From: Gracilaria gracilis
Lineage: Eukaryota; Rhodophyta; Florideophyceae; Gracilariales; Gracilariaceae
Length of the DNA stretch: 64,000 bases
Assembly: GCA_030374805.1 (NCBI GenBank)
Contig: JARGSG010000197.1
Coordinates: 558,001 to 622,000 of the forward strand
Direction of reading: 5' to 3'
This document shows positions 1 through 9,625 of this stretch, one piece after another. Under the pieces are notes generated by a model that was not told where the DNA came from, searched no databases, and was given only the letters and a program-made list of their open reading frames with translations. Numbering within the stretch: the stretch's first letter is position 1; the number at the start of each line of letters is the position of its first letter. The position numbers and the translations under genes are program-made.

Positions 1-252
1 GCGCCTGCTGGCGCAGCGCGCGGCTGTATAGCGCGCGCATGCGAGCGCGCGAACGAGCGAGCGCGTGCGCGCGCGCGCGCGCGTGTGCGTGTGTGCGAGT
101 GTGTGTGCGCGTGTGTGTGTGTGTGTGCGCGTGTGCGTGGCGTGGCGTGGCACCGATGCGCGCGCGCGGCGCGCGTCAGCCGCGGCTGCTGCTGCTGCTG
201 CGGCTGCGGCTGCGGCTGCGGCGCGCTCGGCGGCGCGCTCGGCGGCGCGCTG
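1..252. repeat. CG/GT-rich low-complexity flank
   Basis: This stretch is built of CG and GT dinucleotide runs (about 61-150), then CTG/CGG trinucleotide runs (about 184-225) and a repeated GGCGCGCTC unit. The open frames across it are repeat translations in all phases (Arg/Cys/Val/Ala runs), so I call no gene. In the pre-insertion allele it would have joined directly to 6609, the 3' flank of the B56 gene. Confidence 0.75.
248..252. other. Target-site duplication CGCTG, left copy
   Basis: CGCTG at 248-252 abuts the left LTR and matches 6604-6608, which abuts the right LTR. Five base pairs is the usual spacing for copia integrases. Confidence 0.9.
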
Positions 253-457
253 TGTAGCGCGCGAGCGGGGGCGAAAGGGGTCGAGCGAAGTGCGCGCATA
301 GTTGACCGCCGGCGGGCAGAGCGCCGAGCCGGACGGTCGCGCAATTTATTTTGCCAGTGCAACCCACCGGCGCATTGCTGTGCGCCGGGCGTTGCACTGC
401 GCACAAATGACGCGTGTGTGGCGCTCTCGCCTTGCAAGAGGCCGACCGGTATCAACA
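253..457 (-). repeat. 3' LTR of the copia element
   Basis: A 205-bp repeat with TG...CA ends, identical by eye to 6399-6603. It contains an imperfect stem-loop (357-374 pairing with 381-397 around a 6-nt loop). On the minus strand an AAAATAAATT tract could serve as a TATA-like element. The match runs one base further, to 458, only because the TSD and the internal region both start with C. Confidence 0.95.
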
Positions 458-466
458 CCGTCCCTC
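458..466 (-). other. Short polypurine tract of the copia element
   Basis: On the minus strand GAGGGACGG directly precedes the 3' LTR start TGTTGATACC. This is the expected position of the plus-strand primer of reverse transcription. It is short and broken by one C, so it is called mainly by position. Confidence 0.6.
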
Positions 467-929
467 AAGGCGAAGCGACTACTCTTCCTACACCACTTAT
501 AAGCATCTAGTTACTGAGCCCAATTCACAAGTAAAGCATAATATCAACGACCGAAGAGCAGGGTCTGTAGACACGATTTCTCTGCAAATCTGTCTCTTCT
601 CTGGCATTATCTTGCAAATGCCAAAGGCGTGGTGCAACATTCAAAACATAATATAAATACATTCATACATAACGCATCACACACATAGTTCCACCAGCTC
701 CAAGCTGGGGAGTCATTACTTGTTCACACCAGTAAACTCCAAAACCCAGATATCATGTAAAAACCCGTTGGGACAAAAACACATGTACCTCTGTGGGAAA
801 ACAGAGAAGGTTGTGAACCACAAACATTCATAAACAATTATTCAGACATTCAAACATGTAGCAAACAAAAGAGACAAAACAAAACATAACAAAGTAGTTA
901 GTGTAGTCAGTAGACCCCAACAATTCTTC
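467..929 (-). other. Copia 3' untranslated internal region
   Basis: About 460 bp, AT-richer than the LTRs, lie between the gag-pol stop and the purine tract. I see no coding frame or repeat here, so it is treated as the 3' untranslated part of the element. Confidence 0.7.
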
Positions 930-3900
930 CTAGAACGAGTCAATATGCATCAAGCTGACCATCCTCCTCACTTCTGGGAGGGACGCACACTTTGTCAGTA
1001 TGTCAGCGATCTGTTGACTCCTTGGGATTTTGCACAGCTTAATAATTTGACCTCTCTCCAGGTCCCGCACATGGTGCGTCTTCAAATCGATGTGCTTGTT
1101 TCGAGCAGATATCTGTGGACTCGTGGTCAAAGATATAGCAGCCGAGCTATCATTCATGATCTTTGTGGCTTCGAACCATAGATCCTCGCTCCAAGGCTGG
1201 ATGTGTGCGAATTCAAAATACATCTTTCGTATCCACGAAAGGTCTTTCGCGCAGGTAGAAAGAGCGATATACTCCGCCTCTGCCGAAGATAGCGCAATTA
1301 CCGTTTGACGCTTTGATTTCCACATGACTGGTGCGTCGTTGACGACGATAACGTACCCTGTTGTGGACTTACGAGTCTCAATGCATCCCCCCCAATCGGC
1401 GTCAGCGTACGCACAGAGTGAGGCGGGAGAAATAGGACGGTGGGCTGGAAAATGAAGTCCATAATCCATAGTGCCAGCCAAGTACCTAAATAATCGTTTG
1501 AGCAGCGATAAGTGTCGTTCACATGGGTTATGTAAATGCCTTGAGAGCGCTGATATGGGAAAGGAAAGGTCAGGACGGGTAGATACAGAAATGTATAGTA
1601 ATGCACCAATCCCTGACCTATACTCTGCATGATCATCTGTCGAAAGAATGACGTCTTCCTCACCAGATGGCAGTACATTGGCAGCCGTAGGGAAAGGTGA
1701 TCCAACTGCATTGCACTGTTGCATACCAAACTTCCTGAGAATTTGTAGTGCATATCCATATTGATTAACCTTAATGCCGGAAGGAGATCGCTGAATATTC
1801 CAACCTATGAATGACTTCAGCTCCCCATAGAGCTTCACATCAAACGTTGCAGACAGTTTGTGTTTGAAGTCATTTAGAAGTTTGGCATTGTTGGCAGCGA
1901 ATGCGCAGTCGTCGACTATAACAGCCAAGATCAGGAAGTTGTCCTGCTCGCGGAACATGAAGACGCGAGAGTCGAGAGCTGATGTCACAAAGTTCCATGA
2001 TAGGACAGCTTCAGAAAAGAGGGAACCCCATATTATTCCAGCTTGGACAGCACCGTAGATGGAGTTAAGCAGTTTGCAGACATGGCCTGTCTTCTCCACA
2101 TTGCCAGTGGAGTTAGAGGGTTGTTCCATAATTATCGGAACATCCAGTTTTCCATATAAGTAGGCATTTGATATGTCTGCTCCCTCCAGTAAAAGGTTTT
2201 GTGCGGCAGCAACTGAGAGAAGAATGCGTAGTGCTTCATGACAGGCTACTGGCGCATAAGTGTTGAATGGATCGAAGTCAATGAAGGGCTTCTGTTTGTC
2301 TCCCCGTAGACAGCAGCGTGCCTTCTTCAAGAACTTCTTCCCGACTCCATCCAACATCTTCTCCTTGAAGACCCAAGTATACGGAACCGGTTTCATCCAG
2401 GATTCCCTGGGTATAAGTTCCCAAGTGTTACGGCGGATGAGTGCGTTCATCTCGCGGTCGATGGCCTCACACCAACCGGGATCTCTGCACGCGTCCTTGA
2501 AACTACTTGGAACGTTTGGGTCATACACAGTTTTCTTGGAGACCCATACATTTGGAAAGTTATGCGCGATTGTTGTCATCGCCTTTACCAGGTGGTCCTC
2601 CAAGTCAGGACCGTTATCGGTCTGTGTGGTATGGTCCGTTTCCTCTGTCTCCTGTTGGCGAGTTATACCCTCCAGGAGGGTGGAGATGTTTGGAAGAGGA
2701 GAGGAGTTGACAGCCTTGAAGTCCAGAATACGGCAAGTGACGACCGAGTTCTTCCCCGGCACAAACACACGGGCGAGTGTGGTGTCGCTTTGCATGCCCA
2801 CGAAGTGCGCGAAGACAGAACGGGGGAGGAACTTCTTTGATGCCACGGTCTTGGACCGATATACAAAGGCGTAGCCAGGCTGACCAAAGTTCGGAATGTT
2901 CGTAAAGTCGATTATAATGGACGGATTCCATTCCAGAATCGGTATCCGTCCTTGTATCCTTGAAGATGGAGCCCTATTTCGGAGCCAGTTGGAATGGTTC
3001 ATTGCCTCTGCCCAGAAGGAAATGGGCAGTTTGCTCGCGAAGAGAAGTACACGAGCCCTGGTCCAATGTTCTTGGATAAGCCTCTCCGCGGCTCCATTAG
3101 ATTCGGAGGCGTAGGCAGGAGAGTAGTCCAAGAGTATGCCATGATCGAAGCAGAAAGTGTCCAACTCACTGCTTTTGTGTTCGCCGGCCCCGTCCAGGCG
3201 AACATTCTTCAAGCGAAACGAGTGGTTAAGTTCTAGCTCCGATCTGCGTTTGTACCAAGCCAGGTGCTTCAAAACACTAGCACCTGTCTTGTCCATCAAG
3301 AAGAAAACGTCCGACTTGGAAGTGTGGTCATCCAGTACGGCCATGGCGTAGATTGCACCAGAGAGAGATGGCGAAATCTTTCCCGACAGGTCCATGTGGA
3401 TAAGTTCCAAGGGACTTGACGTCGAAACGGATCGCGACCGGGCGGTGATTGGGTTCCGTTTCTTCTTGCCTGTGAGGCAAGGGACGCACGTCAACGACTC
3501 CAAGATGGAACGTTGAAAGTAAGGCACAGAGTCGAAAGACTTGGCAAGGTTCTGGTATCTACTTGGGTGAAGATGACCAGTTCGACCGTGCCATTCCAAA
3601 GCCAGCTCCTGATTGCTGTTACTTGCGTTCACGACCATCACTTGTTTGTCGTTATCAGCGAGGTCCATGACGAAGAGGCCTTGGTTGATTTCCGTTTCCC
3701 AAATGATTTCAGAGTTTCGGTTAGGATCCATGATGAAACATCCATTGAATGGCCGAATGGTGGAAGTGAACATCACCATGAACTCTACACTGAGAACGCC
3801 AACAGAAAGGATGTTCGACTCAAAAGCAGGCGCGTGGTAAGCCTCGATGACTGTACCACGGTTCAAAGGTATCCAGACATGACCTTTGCCAACGAGACGA

Positions 3901-5102
3901 GCTGTTCCTGAGGCTGCCTGAACAGTCTCGATCTCAATTCGTTCGTATCGAATGAACGACTTCCGCGAATGGAAGAAGTGATGAGTTGCCCCTGAGTCAA
4001 TATAGGCTGAGTCCAATTTCGTTTGAGAAAGAAGAGCGATCTTACTCTTGAACTTGGCCATATTGCAGTTGAAGCCAGGTGAAGGAGGCGGATCATCATT
4101 TCTTTGCACCACATATGAACGAGGTTTGGAGTTATGATTTGAGTTACGATTATCATTTCCATCCCCCCTTGGTGCAAACCCTGAGTTCCAGTTGGATTGG
4201 CGTTGTCCTCCTTTGTGGGACCCATACTGTGAACGACGAGAACCACCGTTGTTGCGATTAGATTGCTGCCGTCCGTTGGAGTTGTGCTGGTTATCATTAT
4301 TGTCAGACTCCTCACGTTTGCGTTTGTAGCAATCTCGAGCGTAATGTCCACGACGACCGCAGTAGTAGCAATTGTCATCGTAGCGGCTCTTGGTAGCCGA
4401 GGACTTGTTACGCCGGTTTCGCTGCTTTCGACCACCCTTGTTTGCCGTGTTGGCTTTCGGTTGGGTAGTGGGGGTGGACGAAGGAGCGGAGGATGTCGGG
4501 TTGTTAGGGTTCTTGCGACGAGCCACTTCAGCTTCGACAGCGTTCACAATGGAGTCGAACCCGACATCGGTTAGGTTTGACATCATGGCCAAGGGACCAA
4601 AGGAGTTGGGGAGACTTCGAATGAGTTTGGAGACTTTGTCTTTCTCCGAAAGTTCCTCATCGAAGGTGGCAAGTTCCCCAACAACTTCCAGGAACTTAGC
4701 GACGTGCTTGTTCCAGTCGTCGCTGTCCTTGTATACCAAAGTGTCCAGACGATGGCGGATGTTCTGCACAGCTTGCGCGTTGGTGGTTGTGTACACGCGC
4801 TGCAGTTCATCCCAGAGATCTTTGGCCGTTTTGTCATCATCATCGACAAACATTCGAACAAGAGCAAGCGGAGAGTCACCGAGGCAGAGTGTGATGGTGC
4901 TCTTCGCTTTGACTGACTTTTCGAACCAAGATCTCATTGCCCGGTTTGTGGGGTTGAACCCATCAGGACGTGGGTCAAGACCGGAAAGAAATGGGTCGTC
5001 TCTGCGGAGATACGCCAGAAGACGACGACGCCAGAGAATGTAGTCGGTGGGGACCTTGAGCTTTGGAAGCCTGCCAAGGAGACCCTCATTTGTGCCCGAC
5101 AT
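930..5102 (-). CDS. Copia gag-pol polyprotein, intact
   Basis: A single 1,390-aa frame with an ATG start and no frameshift or stop. In order it shows: gag; a CX2CX4HX4C zinc knuckle (CYYCGRRGHYARDC, about residue 245); an aspartic protease motif DSGATHHF; the GAG-pre-integrase His/Cys region; an integrase core with its Asp in HMDLSG, Asp in RLDGAGEH and Glu in NGAAERL; reverse transcriptase with the catalytic pair in VIVDDCAF where YVDD is usual; and RNase H with ADADWGG and SSAEAEYIAL. The order protease-integrase-RT-RNase H defines Ty1/copia. It encodes everything needed for intracellular copying and integration. There is no envelope gene. The RLDGAGE motif differs from the common RSDNGGE, but the acidic residues are kept. 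Confidence 0.96.
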   Translation of the reverse strand: MSGTNEGLLGRLPKLKVPTDYILWRRRLLAYLRRDDPFLSGLDPRPDGFNPTNRAMRSWFEKSVKAKSTITLCLGDSPLALVRMFVDDDDKTAKDLWDELQRVYTTTNAQAVQNIRHRLDTLVYKDSDDWNKHVAKFLEVVGELATFDEELSEKDKVSKLIRSLPNSFGPLAMMSNLTDVGFDSIVNAVEAEVARRKNPNNPTSSAPSSTPTTQPKANTANKGGRKQRNRRNKSSATKSRYDDNCYYCGRRGHYARDCYKRKREESDNNDNQHNSNGRQQSNRNNGGSRRSQYGSHKGGQRQSNWNSGFAPRGDGNDNRNSNHNSKPRSYVVQRNDDPPPSPGFNCNMAKFKSKIALLSQTKLDSAYIDSGATHHFFHSRKSFIRYERIEIETVQAASGTARLVGKGHVWIPLNRGTVIEAYHAPAFESNILSVGVLSVEFMVMFTSTIRPFNGCFIMDPNRNSEIIWETEINQGLFVMDLADNDKQVMVVNASNSNQELALEWHGRTGHLHPSRYQNLAKSFDSVPYFQRSILESLTCVPCLTGKKKRNPITARSRSVSTSSPLELIHMDLSGKISPSLSGAIYAMAVLDDHTSKSDVFFLMDKTGASVLKHLAWYKRRSELELNHSFRLKNVRLDGAGEHKSSELDTFCFDHGILLDYSPAYASESNGAAERLIQEHWTRARVLLFASKLPISFWAEAMNHSNWLRNRAPSSRIQGRIPILEWNPSIIIDFTNIPNFGQPGYAFVYRSKTVASKKFLPRSVFAHFVGMQSDTTLARVFVPGKNSVVTCRILDFKAVNSSPLPNISTLLEGITRQQETEETDHTTQTDNGPDLEDHLVKAMTTIAHNFPNVWVSKKTVYDPNVPSSFKDACRDPGWCEAIDREMNALIRRNTWELIPRESWMKPVPYTWVFKEKMLDGVGKKFLKKARCCLRGDKQKPFIDFDPFNTYAPVACHEALRILLSVAAAQNLLLEGADISNAYLYGKLDVPIIMEQPSNSTGNVEKTGHVCKLLNSIYGAVQAGIIWGSLFSEAVLSWNFVTSALDSRVFMFREQDNFLILAVIVDDCAFAANNAKLLNDFKHKLSATFDVKLYGELKSFIGWNIQRSPSGIKVNQYGYALQILRKFGMQQCNAVGSPFPTAANVLPSGEEDVILSTDDHAEYRSGIGALLYISVSTRPDLSFPISALSRHLHNPCERHLSLLKRLFRYLAGTMDYGLHFPAHRPISPASLCAYADADWGGCIETRKSTTGYVIVVNDAPVMWKSKRQTVIALSSAEAEYIALSTCAKDLSWIRKMYFEFAHIQPWSEDLWFEATKIMNDSSAAISLTTSPQISARNKHIDLKTHHVRDLERGQIIKLCKIPRSQQIADILTKCASLPEVRRMVSLMHIDSF

Positions 5103-6380
5103 TGAGGCGTCCGGGGAGCGACGGATGAAAGTGTATGATCAACCTTCTTCTACGAGATAAGGATATCGCGACCTACGGGGTAGGAACGTTTCTTCTTCTT
5201 CTTGAACTTCTTGAACTTCTTCTTCTTCAACTTCGCCAGTCCCCTACCGGTGGAGGAGGTGTGAACTTGAGGTGTTCCTGGCCCAACCTTGGGAGCCAGG
5301 CGATCGATGTAGGACGGGTCCCCGCAATTAAGCAGCTAACCCCGCACCACAACAAACAGACCTTTGAAGGATCTTCCCGCACCCAAAAAGCGGAGGGTAC
5401 TTCACTTCGTCAAACAAAAGAAGAAAAAAAGCAGTAGTAAAACGTAGTAGCGTAGTATAGAGCATACGCCTCGTACGGCAGAACGCACTCGTGGCACGAA
5501 GAACGGACGAACAGAGGCCACTTCTTCTCTCAAGGAGAGCGAGAAAAACCGGTTCTCGAAGTAATGTTGAAAACGAAATTGTTTTCGTAATCCAAGACGT
5601 TGCATTGCCGGAGAAAATGTGGCTGATGTAGAAGGGACGAGTAACCTGTGGCCCAGAAGCAGACGCAATTTATCGAGAGGTGTAAACGTTATCAACATGA
5701 TGAACGTCATACAGATGCAAAATCAAGACCGTTGTAGAAATCCAAGAGAGTATAGCGTAGAAATTGTTGCGCAAGCATGCAGATCCGACAAAAGAACAAG
5801 AACAGGGTGTAGATGATACTAGGACGTTGCTAAGCTTTGAAATAGAGTGAAGAAGTGTTGGTGGCAAACCAGTTAGAGACGTAAGAAATTAGTGATCGCA
5901 AACATTTTGCGATGCACCGAATTGTATGCCACACAATGTATAGTAGGAAAGAGGGAAGTCGTTTGGAATCGCATCGTAGTTGCAGCGGAGGCACATTGTC
6001 CCTTCGCAGTAAAGATGCAGGAAAACCAGTAATCATCAATCTTCACAATAGATTACCATCTAGATTCTGTACTTCCATTTAGAATGAACAAATAAAGTAG
6101 AAAAGTTATATACATACTTATCCTGTCCGATGCCAACCAACTTTCAGAGCCACAACAAAGTCTATAGACTTGGGAGCCCATCACGAAGTCAATCGCGCAC
6201 GGTAGGTTTCGCTTTGGCAGTGCTCTAGCCGCGACATACCTATGGGCATGGGAGCCGAGACAACCGCTAAGCAACCCGTCCAGTTTTTGAGTAGTTGAGC
6301 GTACGCGCAATAGAAGCGCGGTAGCGCGCAGAGAAAGGGGCCGATCATGTGCGCAAGCGATGGCGGCCCGGGGCAGCGCG
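5103..6380 (-). other. Long copia leader region
   Basis: About 1.3 kb separate the primer site from the gag start, much more than the short leader usual in copia elements. It includes a TTC-rich tandem patch on the + strand (about 5189-5235, GAACTTCTTCTT-like units). Short frames on either strand show no recognisable domain. It may be an extended packaging or translation leader, or it may contain a leader intron. Confidence 0.6.
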
Positions 6381-6398
6381 CCCCAGGCGATGCTACCA
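6381..6398 (-). other. Primer-binding site of the copia element
   Basis: On the minus strand the first bases after the 5' LTR read TGGTAGCATCGCCTGGGG. TGG complements the CCA end of a tRNA, and the next bases fit an acceptor stem ending ATGCTACCA, as in initiator Met tRNAs that carry an A1:U72 pair. The assignment to initiator tRNA is inference; the host tRNA gene is not in this window. Confidence 0.75.
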
Positions 6399-6603
6399 TG
6401 TAGCGCGCGAGCGGGGGCGAAAGGGGTCGAGCGAAGTGCGCGCATAGTTGACCGCCGGCGGGCAGAGCGCCGAGCCGGACGGTCGCGCAATTTATTTTGC
6501 CAGTGCAACCCACCGGCGCATTGCTGTGCGCCGGGCGTTGCACTGCGCACAAATGACGCGTGTGTGGCGCTCTCGCCTTGCAAGAGGCCGACCGGTATCA
6601 ACA
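6399..6603 (-). repeat. 5' LTR of the copia element
   Basis: The second copy of the 205-bp LTR, offset by 6146 from the first. It should carry the promoter and transcription start of the element, which is transcribed leftward. The stem-loop seen in the left copy recurs at 6503-6543. Confidence 0.95.
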
Positions 6604-6608
6604 CGCTG
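6604..6608. other. Target-site duplication CGCTG, right copy
   Basis: The right-hand copy of the 5-bp duplication. Removing 253-6608 would restore the empty site. Confidence 0.9.
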
Positions 6609-6798
6609 TACGGCTTCGTGGGACGCGCGGACGCGTGGAGCTGCTGTTGGTGGCGGTGCGCGCGCGGCGCGTGGCGCGCGTGCGCGTCCGAACAGCCGCG
6701 CTGTATCTCGCGCCTCGCGCTCCCGCACACACACGAAAGAGCAATACAAATACAAAGCCGAGGGCGCGCGCGCGCCCATCAGCATCACGCGCCGTTTA

Positions 6799-6821
6799 CT
6801 ATCTATCACTTGCGCGCCGAC

Positions 6822-6856
<35 letters not shown>

Positions 6857-8232
6857 GCTGTTGGAGTTGTTTTGTCGTTGTTGTGGCGCCCGCCGCCGCC
6901 GCCGCCGCCGCCACCGCCGCCGCGCCGCTTCGCCAGTCGGTATAGCTGCTGCCAACGCACGTCGCGCTCCGTCGCACGCCGCTTCTCCTCCGCCGCCTCC
7001 TTCTCGAACTGCGCCACGCAGCGCTCGTACAGCTTCGCGTCCATCTCCGCCAGCAGCTGCTGCACGTTGCTCGACAGCGACAGCACGTTGGCGTTCCAGT
7101 GCGACGCCACGTTGCGTCGCAGCGACCCCAACACCGCCGCCATCACCTGCTGTCGGTACTGCATCATCAGACTCACCACGTACTCGTTGTTCCAGTAGAA
7201 CAGCGCGCGCTCCGCCACCTGAAAGTGCGCAGACTCGATGCAGCGCGCAATGCGCCGGAACAGCGGCGTGATCACGTCGCGCATGTCCTCGCCGCGCGCC
7301 AGCTCGATCAGCTCCTCCATCTCGTTGAGCATCATCACCTCCTTGCGCGAGTGCGTGTGCGGCCAGTGCTTGAGCACAAAGCTCACAATCTCGCAGCACA
7401 GGCTGCTGTCCTTCTCGCCAAACTGCGTCACGCAAAAGCACAGCTGCACGTGGTACAGCGGCATGCTGTCCGGCAGGTGCAGCGGCAGCAGTGCCTTGCG
7501 CAGCAGCTGCTTGTGCTCCTCCTTGAGCGGCACCGCAAAGCCGTTGATGATGGAGCCCAGAATCTCCAGCAGCTCGCTCACGCCGTGGAAGCGCGCGTTC
7601 TCGTACACCACGCGGTGGAACACGTTGGTGATGGCGTGGCGGATGGGCGCGCGCAGCGCCATCATCTTGCCGTAGATGCGGTGTAGAATGGTCTTGAGGC
7701 ACTCGCGCTCGCGCGCGTCGGCCGAGTTGAACAGCTCCACCACGCCCGTCACAAAGCGCTCCGTGATGCACGCGCGCGCCGCCTTGCACTCGCCGTCGGC
7801 CGAGATGAGGAAGCGCCGCAGCAGCTCGTACACAATCTGCAGCTGCGTCCAATTGGGGTCCAGGAACGGCTCGTCGCCGTCGGGCTCGTACAGCTGCGCC
7901 GGCGCGCGCGCCACGGGCAGCGGGCGCATGATGTTGGCGCTGATCATGCGCATGAACGGGCGGCACGTGGAGTCGTTGAGCGCGTTGCGCTGCACGCACA
8001 GGTACGCCGCAATGTCCACCAGCAGCCGCTGCTTCACCTCGTTGGACGGCAGGCGCAGCGTGGGCGTGGTGAGGTCGGCGCTGCTCTCGCAGTGCTTGAG
8101 CTTGCGCAGGAACGCGCCGGCGCGCTGCGGCGCCGGAAAGTCGCAAATGGGCGAGAGCAGGTCCATGGCGGCGGCCGGCGGCGCGGCCGTTCCATGTAGT
8201 GGAGGCGGCGTCGCGCGTGAGGGAGGAGCCAT
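6799..8232 (-). CDS. PP2A B56 (B') regulatory subunit
   Basis: This 477-aa protein is a regulatory B56 subunit of protein phosphatase 2A, which selects substrates for the A/C core dimer. It shows the family's HEAT-like helical body, including the very conserved stretches ARERECLKTILHRIYGK, FGEKDSSLCCEIVSFVLKHWP and AERALFYWNNEY. The ATG at 8232 is chosen because the open frame upstream has only a GTG; MDLLSP at 8166 is the alternative start. The last ~45 residues are poly-Gly and poly-Thr encoded by CCG and TTG trinucleotide repeats (about 6820-6925), a lineage-specific low-complexity tail. It is divergently arranged with pdxK. The copia element sits about 190 bp beyond its stop, in what is probably 3' UTR or downstream DNA. 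Confidence 0.93.
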
Positions 8233-8592
8233 CAGCTGCTGACCATCGCGCCGCAGCGCCTCACATCTGCTGCCGCCATCCCGCGCAGCCGCTGCAGCGC
8301 AAGCGCTGCGCTGCGCGCACAACAAACAAACACACACCGCAGCCGCCCCTTGCTTACAGCGTTGTCAGCACGTCGCTTATCTACTGTACTTACAGTATTG
8401 TACACGTACCATATGCACCGCGTCTCTGCTCTGTCTTCTGCTTCCTCCTGTCCCATCGCCGCCCCACCATTGCCGCCCCACCATTGCCGCCCCACCATAG
8501 CCGCCCCGGCTCTGGCTCTTCCGCCTCACCGCCACCACGGCTCTGGCTCTTCCGCCCCCCCCCCCCCCCCCCCCCCCCCCGCCGCCACGCCC
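8233..8592. promoter_or_regulatory. Shared divergent promoter region, B56/pdxK
   Basis: The 360 bp between the two start codons must hold both promoters. It contains GCCGCCCCACCATT-type short tandem units (about 8460-8505) and a run of 26 C (8555-8580). No clear TATA element is visible. Confidence 0.5.
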
Positions 8593-8629
8593 ATGGCTGC
8601 CGCCGCCACCGCCACCGCCACCGCCACCG

Positions 8630-8660
<31 letters not shown>

Positions 8661-9579
8661 AGCGCTCGCGCGCCGCGTGCTGTCCGTGCAGAGCCACGTC
8701 ACGTCAGGGTACGTCGGAAACCGCGCCGCCGCCTTCCCGCTGCAGCTGCTGGGCTACGACGTGGACATCCTCAACTCGTGCCAGCTGTCCAACCACACGG
8801 GCTACGCGCACGGCGCGCCGGGCATCCGCCTCGACGCCGCCGACCTGCGCACGCTGCTGCACGCGCTCCGCGACAACGGGCTGCTGAGCGCGACGTCGCA
8901 CCTGCTCACCGGCTTCATCGCCACGCCCGGCTGTCTGCTGGCCGTCGCCGACGCCGTGGCGCTGCTGCGCGCGCACATGTCGCCGCCGCAGCAACTGGTG
9001 TACGTGTGCGATCCAGTGCTGGGCGATAACGGCAAGCTGTACGTGCCCGAGCAGCTTGTCGATATTTACAAGCGTTACATCCTTCGATTCGCAACCGTTC
9101 TCACCCCCAACGCCTTCGAACTGTCGCTGCTCACCAATACCACCATCACCAATGAGCACGATACCTTTGCCGCGTGCAACTTGCTGCACAACCGTTATCA
9201 GATACCCACCGTCGTCGTCACGGGTACCATGTTTGACCGCCGCTCCAGCACCGTATCAGTGCTCGTGTCGCGCCACACGCCGCAATCGCACATGCGCTTC
9301 GCCATCGACACGCCGTATATTGATGGCCACTTCACCGGCACAGGTGATCTCATGACAGCTTTATTGCTAGCCTGGTCCGACAGGTTTCCAGACGACCCCG
9401 TGCGCGCTTGTTCCAGCGCCACTGCTTCCGTTTCGGCTGTGTTGGCAAACACCGCCAAGATGCCAAAGCGACAGGGTCACTGTCCGTTCCCGGAGCTGCG
9501 TCTCGTGCAGAGCCAACAATACATTCTCGATCCGCCGCTCAGTTTGGTTTCTGTGCGACACATATCCATGCCACAATGA
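8593..9579 (+). CDS. PDXK: Pyridoxal kinase
   Basis: Phosphorylates pyridoxal, pyridoxine and pyridoxamine with ATP in the B6 salvage pathway. The 328-aa protein opens with an Ala/Thr run and then the family N-terminus VLSVQSHVTSGYVGNRAA. It continues with DPVLGDNGKLYVP, TPNAFELSLL and the anion-hole/catalytic motif FTGTGDL, where the Asp is the general base of the ribokinase fold. The ATG at 8593 gives the usual family length. An in-frame ATG at 8413 would add a Pro-rich segment read through the 26-C run, which is unlikely to be stable coding sequence. The GCC-repeat-coded Ala stretch after the start is unusual and may be a weak targeting segment. Confidence 0.93.
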
Positions 9580-9625
9580 CCAGCATCATGTATACACACG
9601 CATACACAAACATTTTGCTTCACCA

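Larger units (their letters stand above)
253..6603 (-). mobile_element. Complete Ty1/copia LTR retrotransposon
   Basis: The 6,351-bp element is bounded by direct repeats 253-457 and 6399-6603. As read by eye these are identical over 205 bp, and each begins TG and ends CA. The flanking five bases match: CGCTG at 248-252 and again at 6604-6608, the target-site duplication expected from copia integrase. Just inside the right LTR is a tRNA-type primer site. Just inside the left LTR is a purine tract. One uninterrupted gag-pol frame lies between them on the minus strand. Identical LTRs, a clean duplication and an intact frame point to a very recent insertion of a potentially autonomous copy. The transcript runs right to left, so 6399-6603 is the 5' LTR. 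Confidence 0.95.

Noticed and set aside
39..510. Overlapping open frames rich in Arg, Cys, Ala and Val at the left edge
   Set aside because: They are translations of CG/GT and CTG repeats in every phase and partly of the LTR; the same peptides recur at the other LTR.
253..6604. The 206-bp exact repeat as a segmental duplication or assembly error
   Set aside because: TG...CA ends, a 5-bp target-site duplication, a primer site and gag-pol between the copies show they are LTRs.
6806..8146. 446-aa minus-strand frame overlapping B56
   Set aside because: Ala/Arg-rich shadow frame produced by high GC at third positions; B56 in the other frame matches its family throughout.
8413..8592. Upstream in-frame ATG of pyridoxal kinase at 8413
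   Set aside because: It would require reading a 26-C homopolymer in a fixed phase and adds a segment absent from the family.
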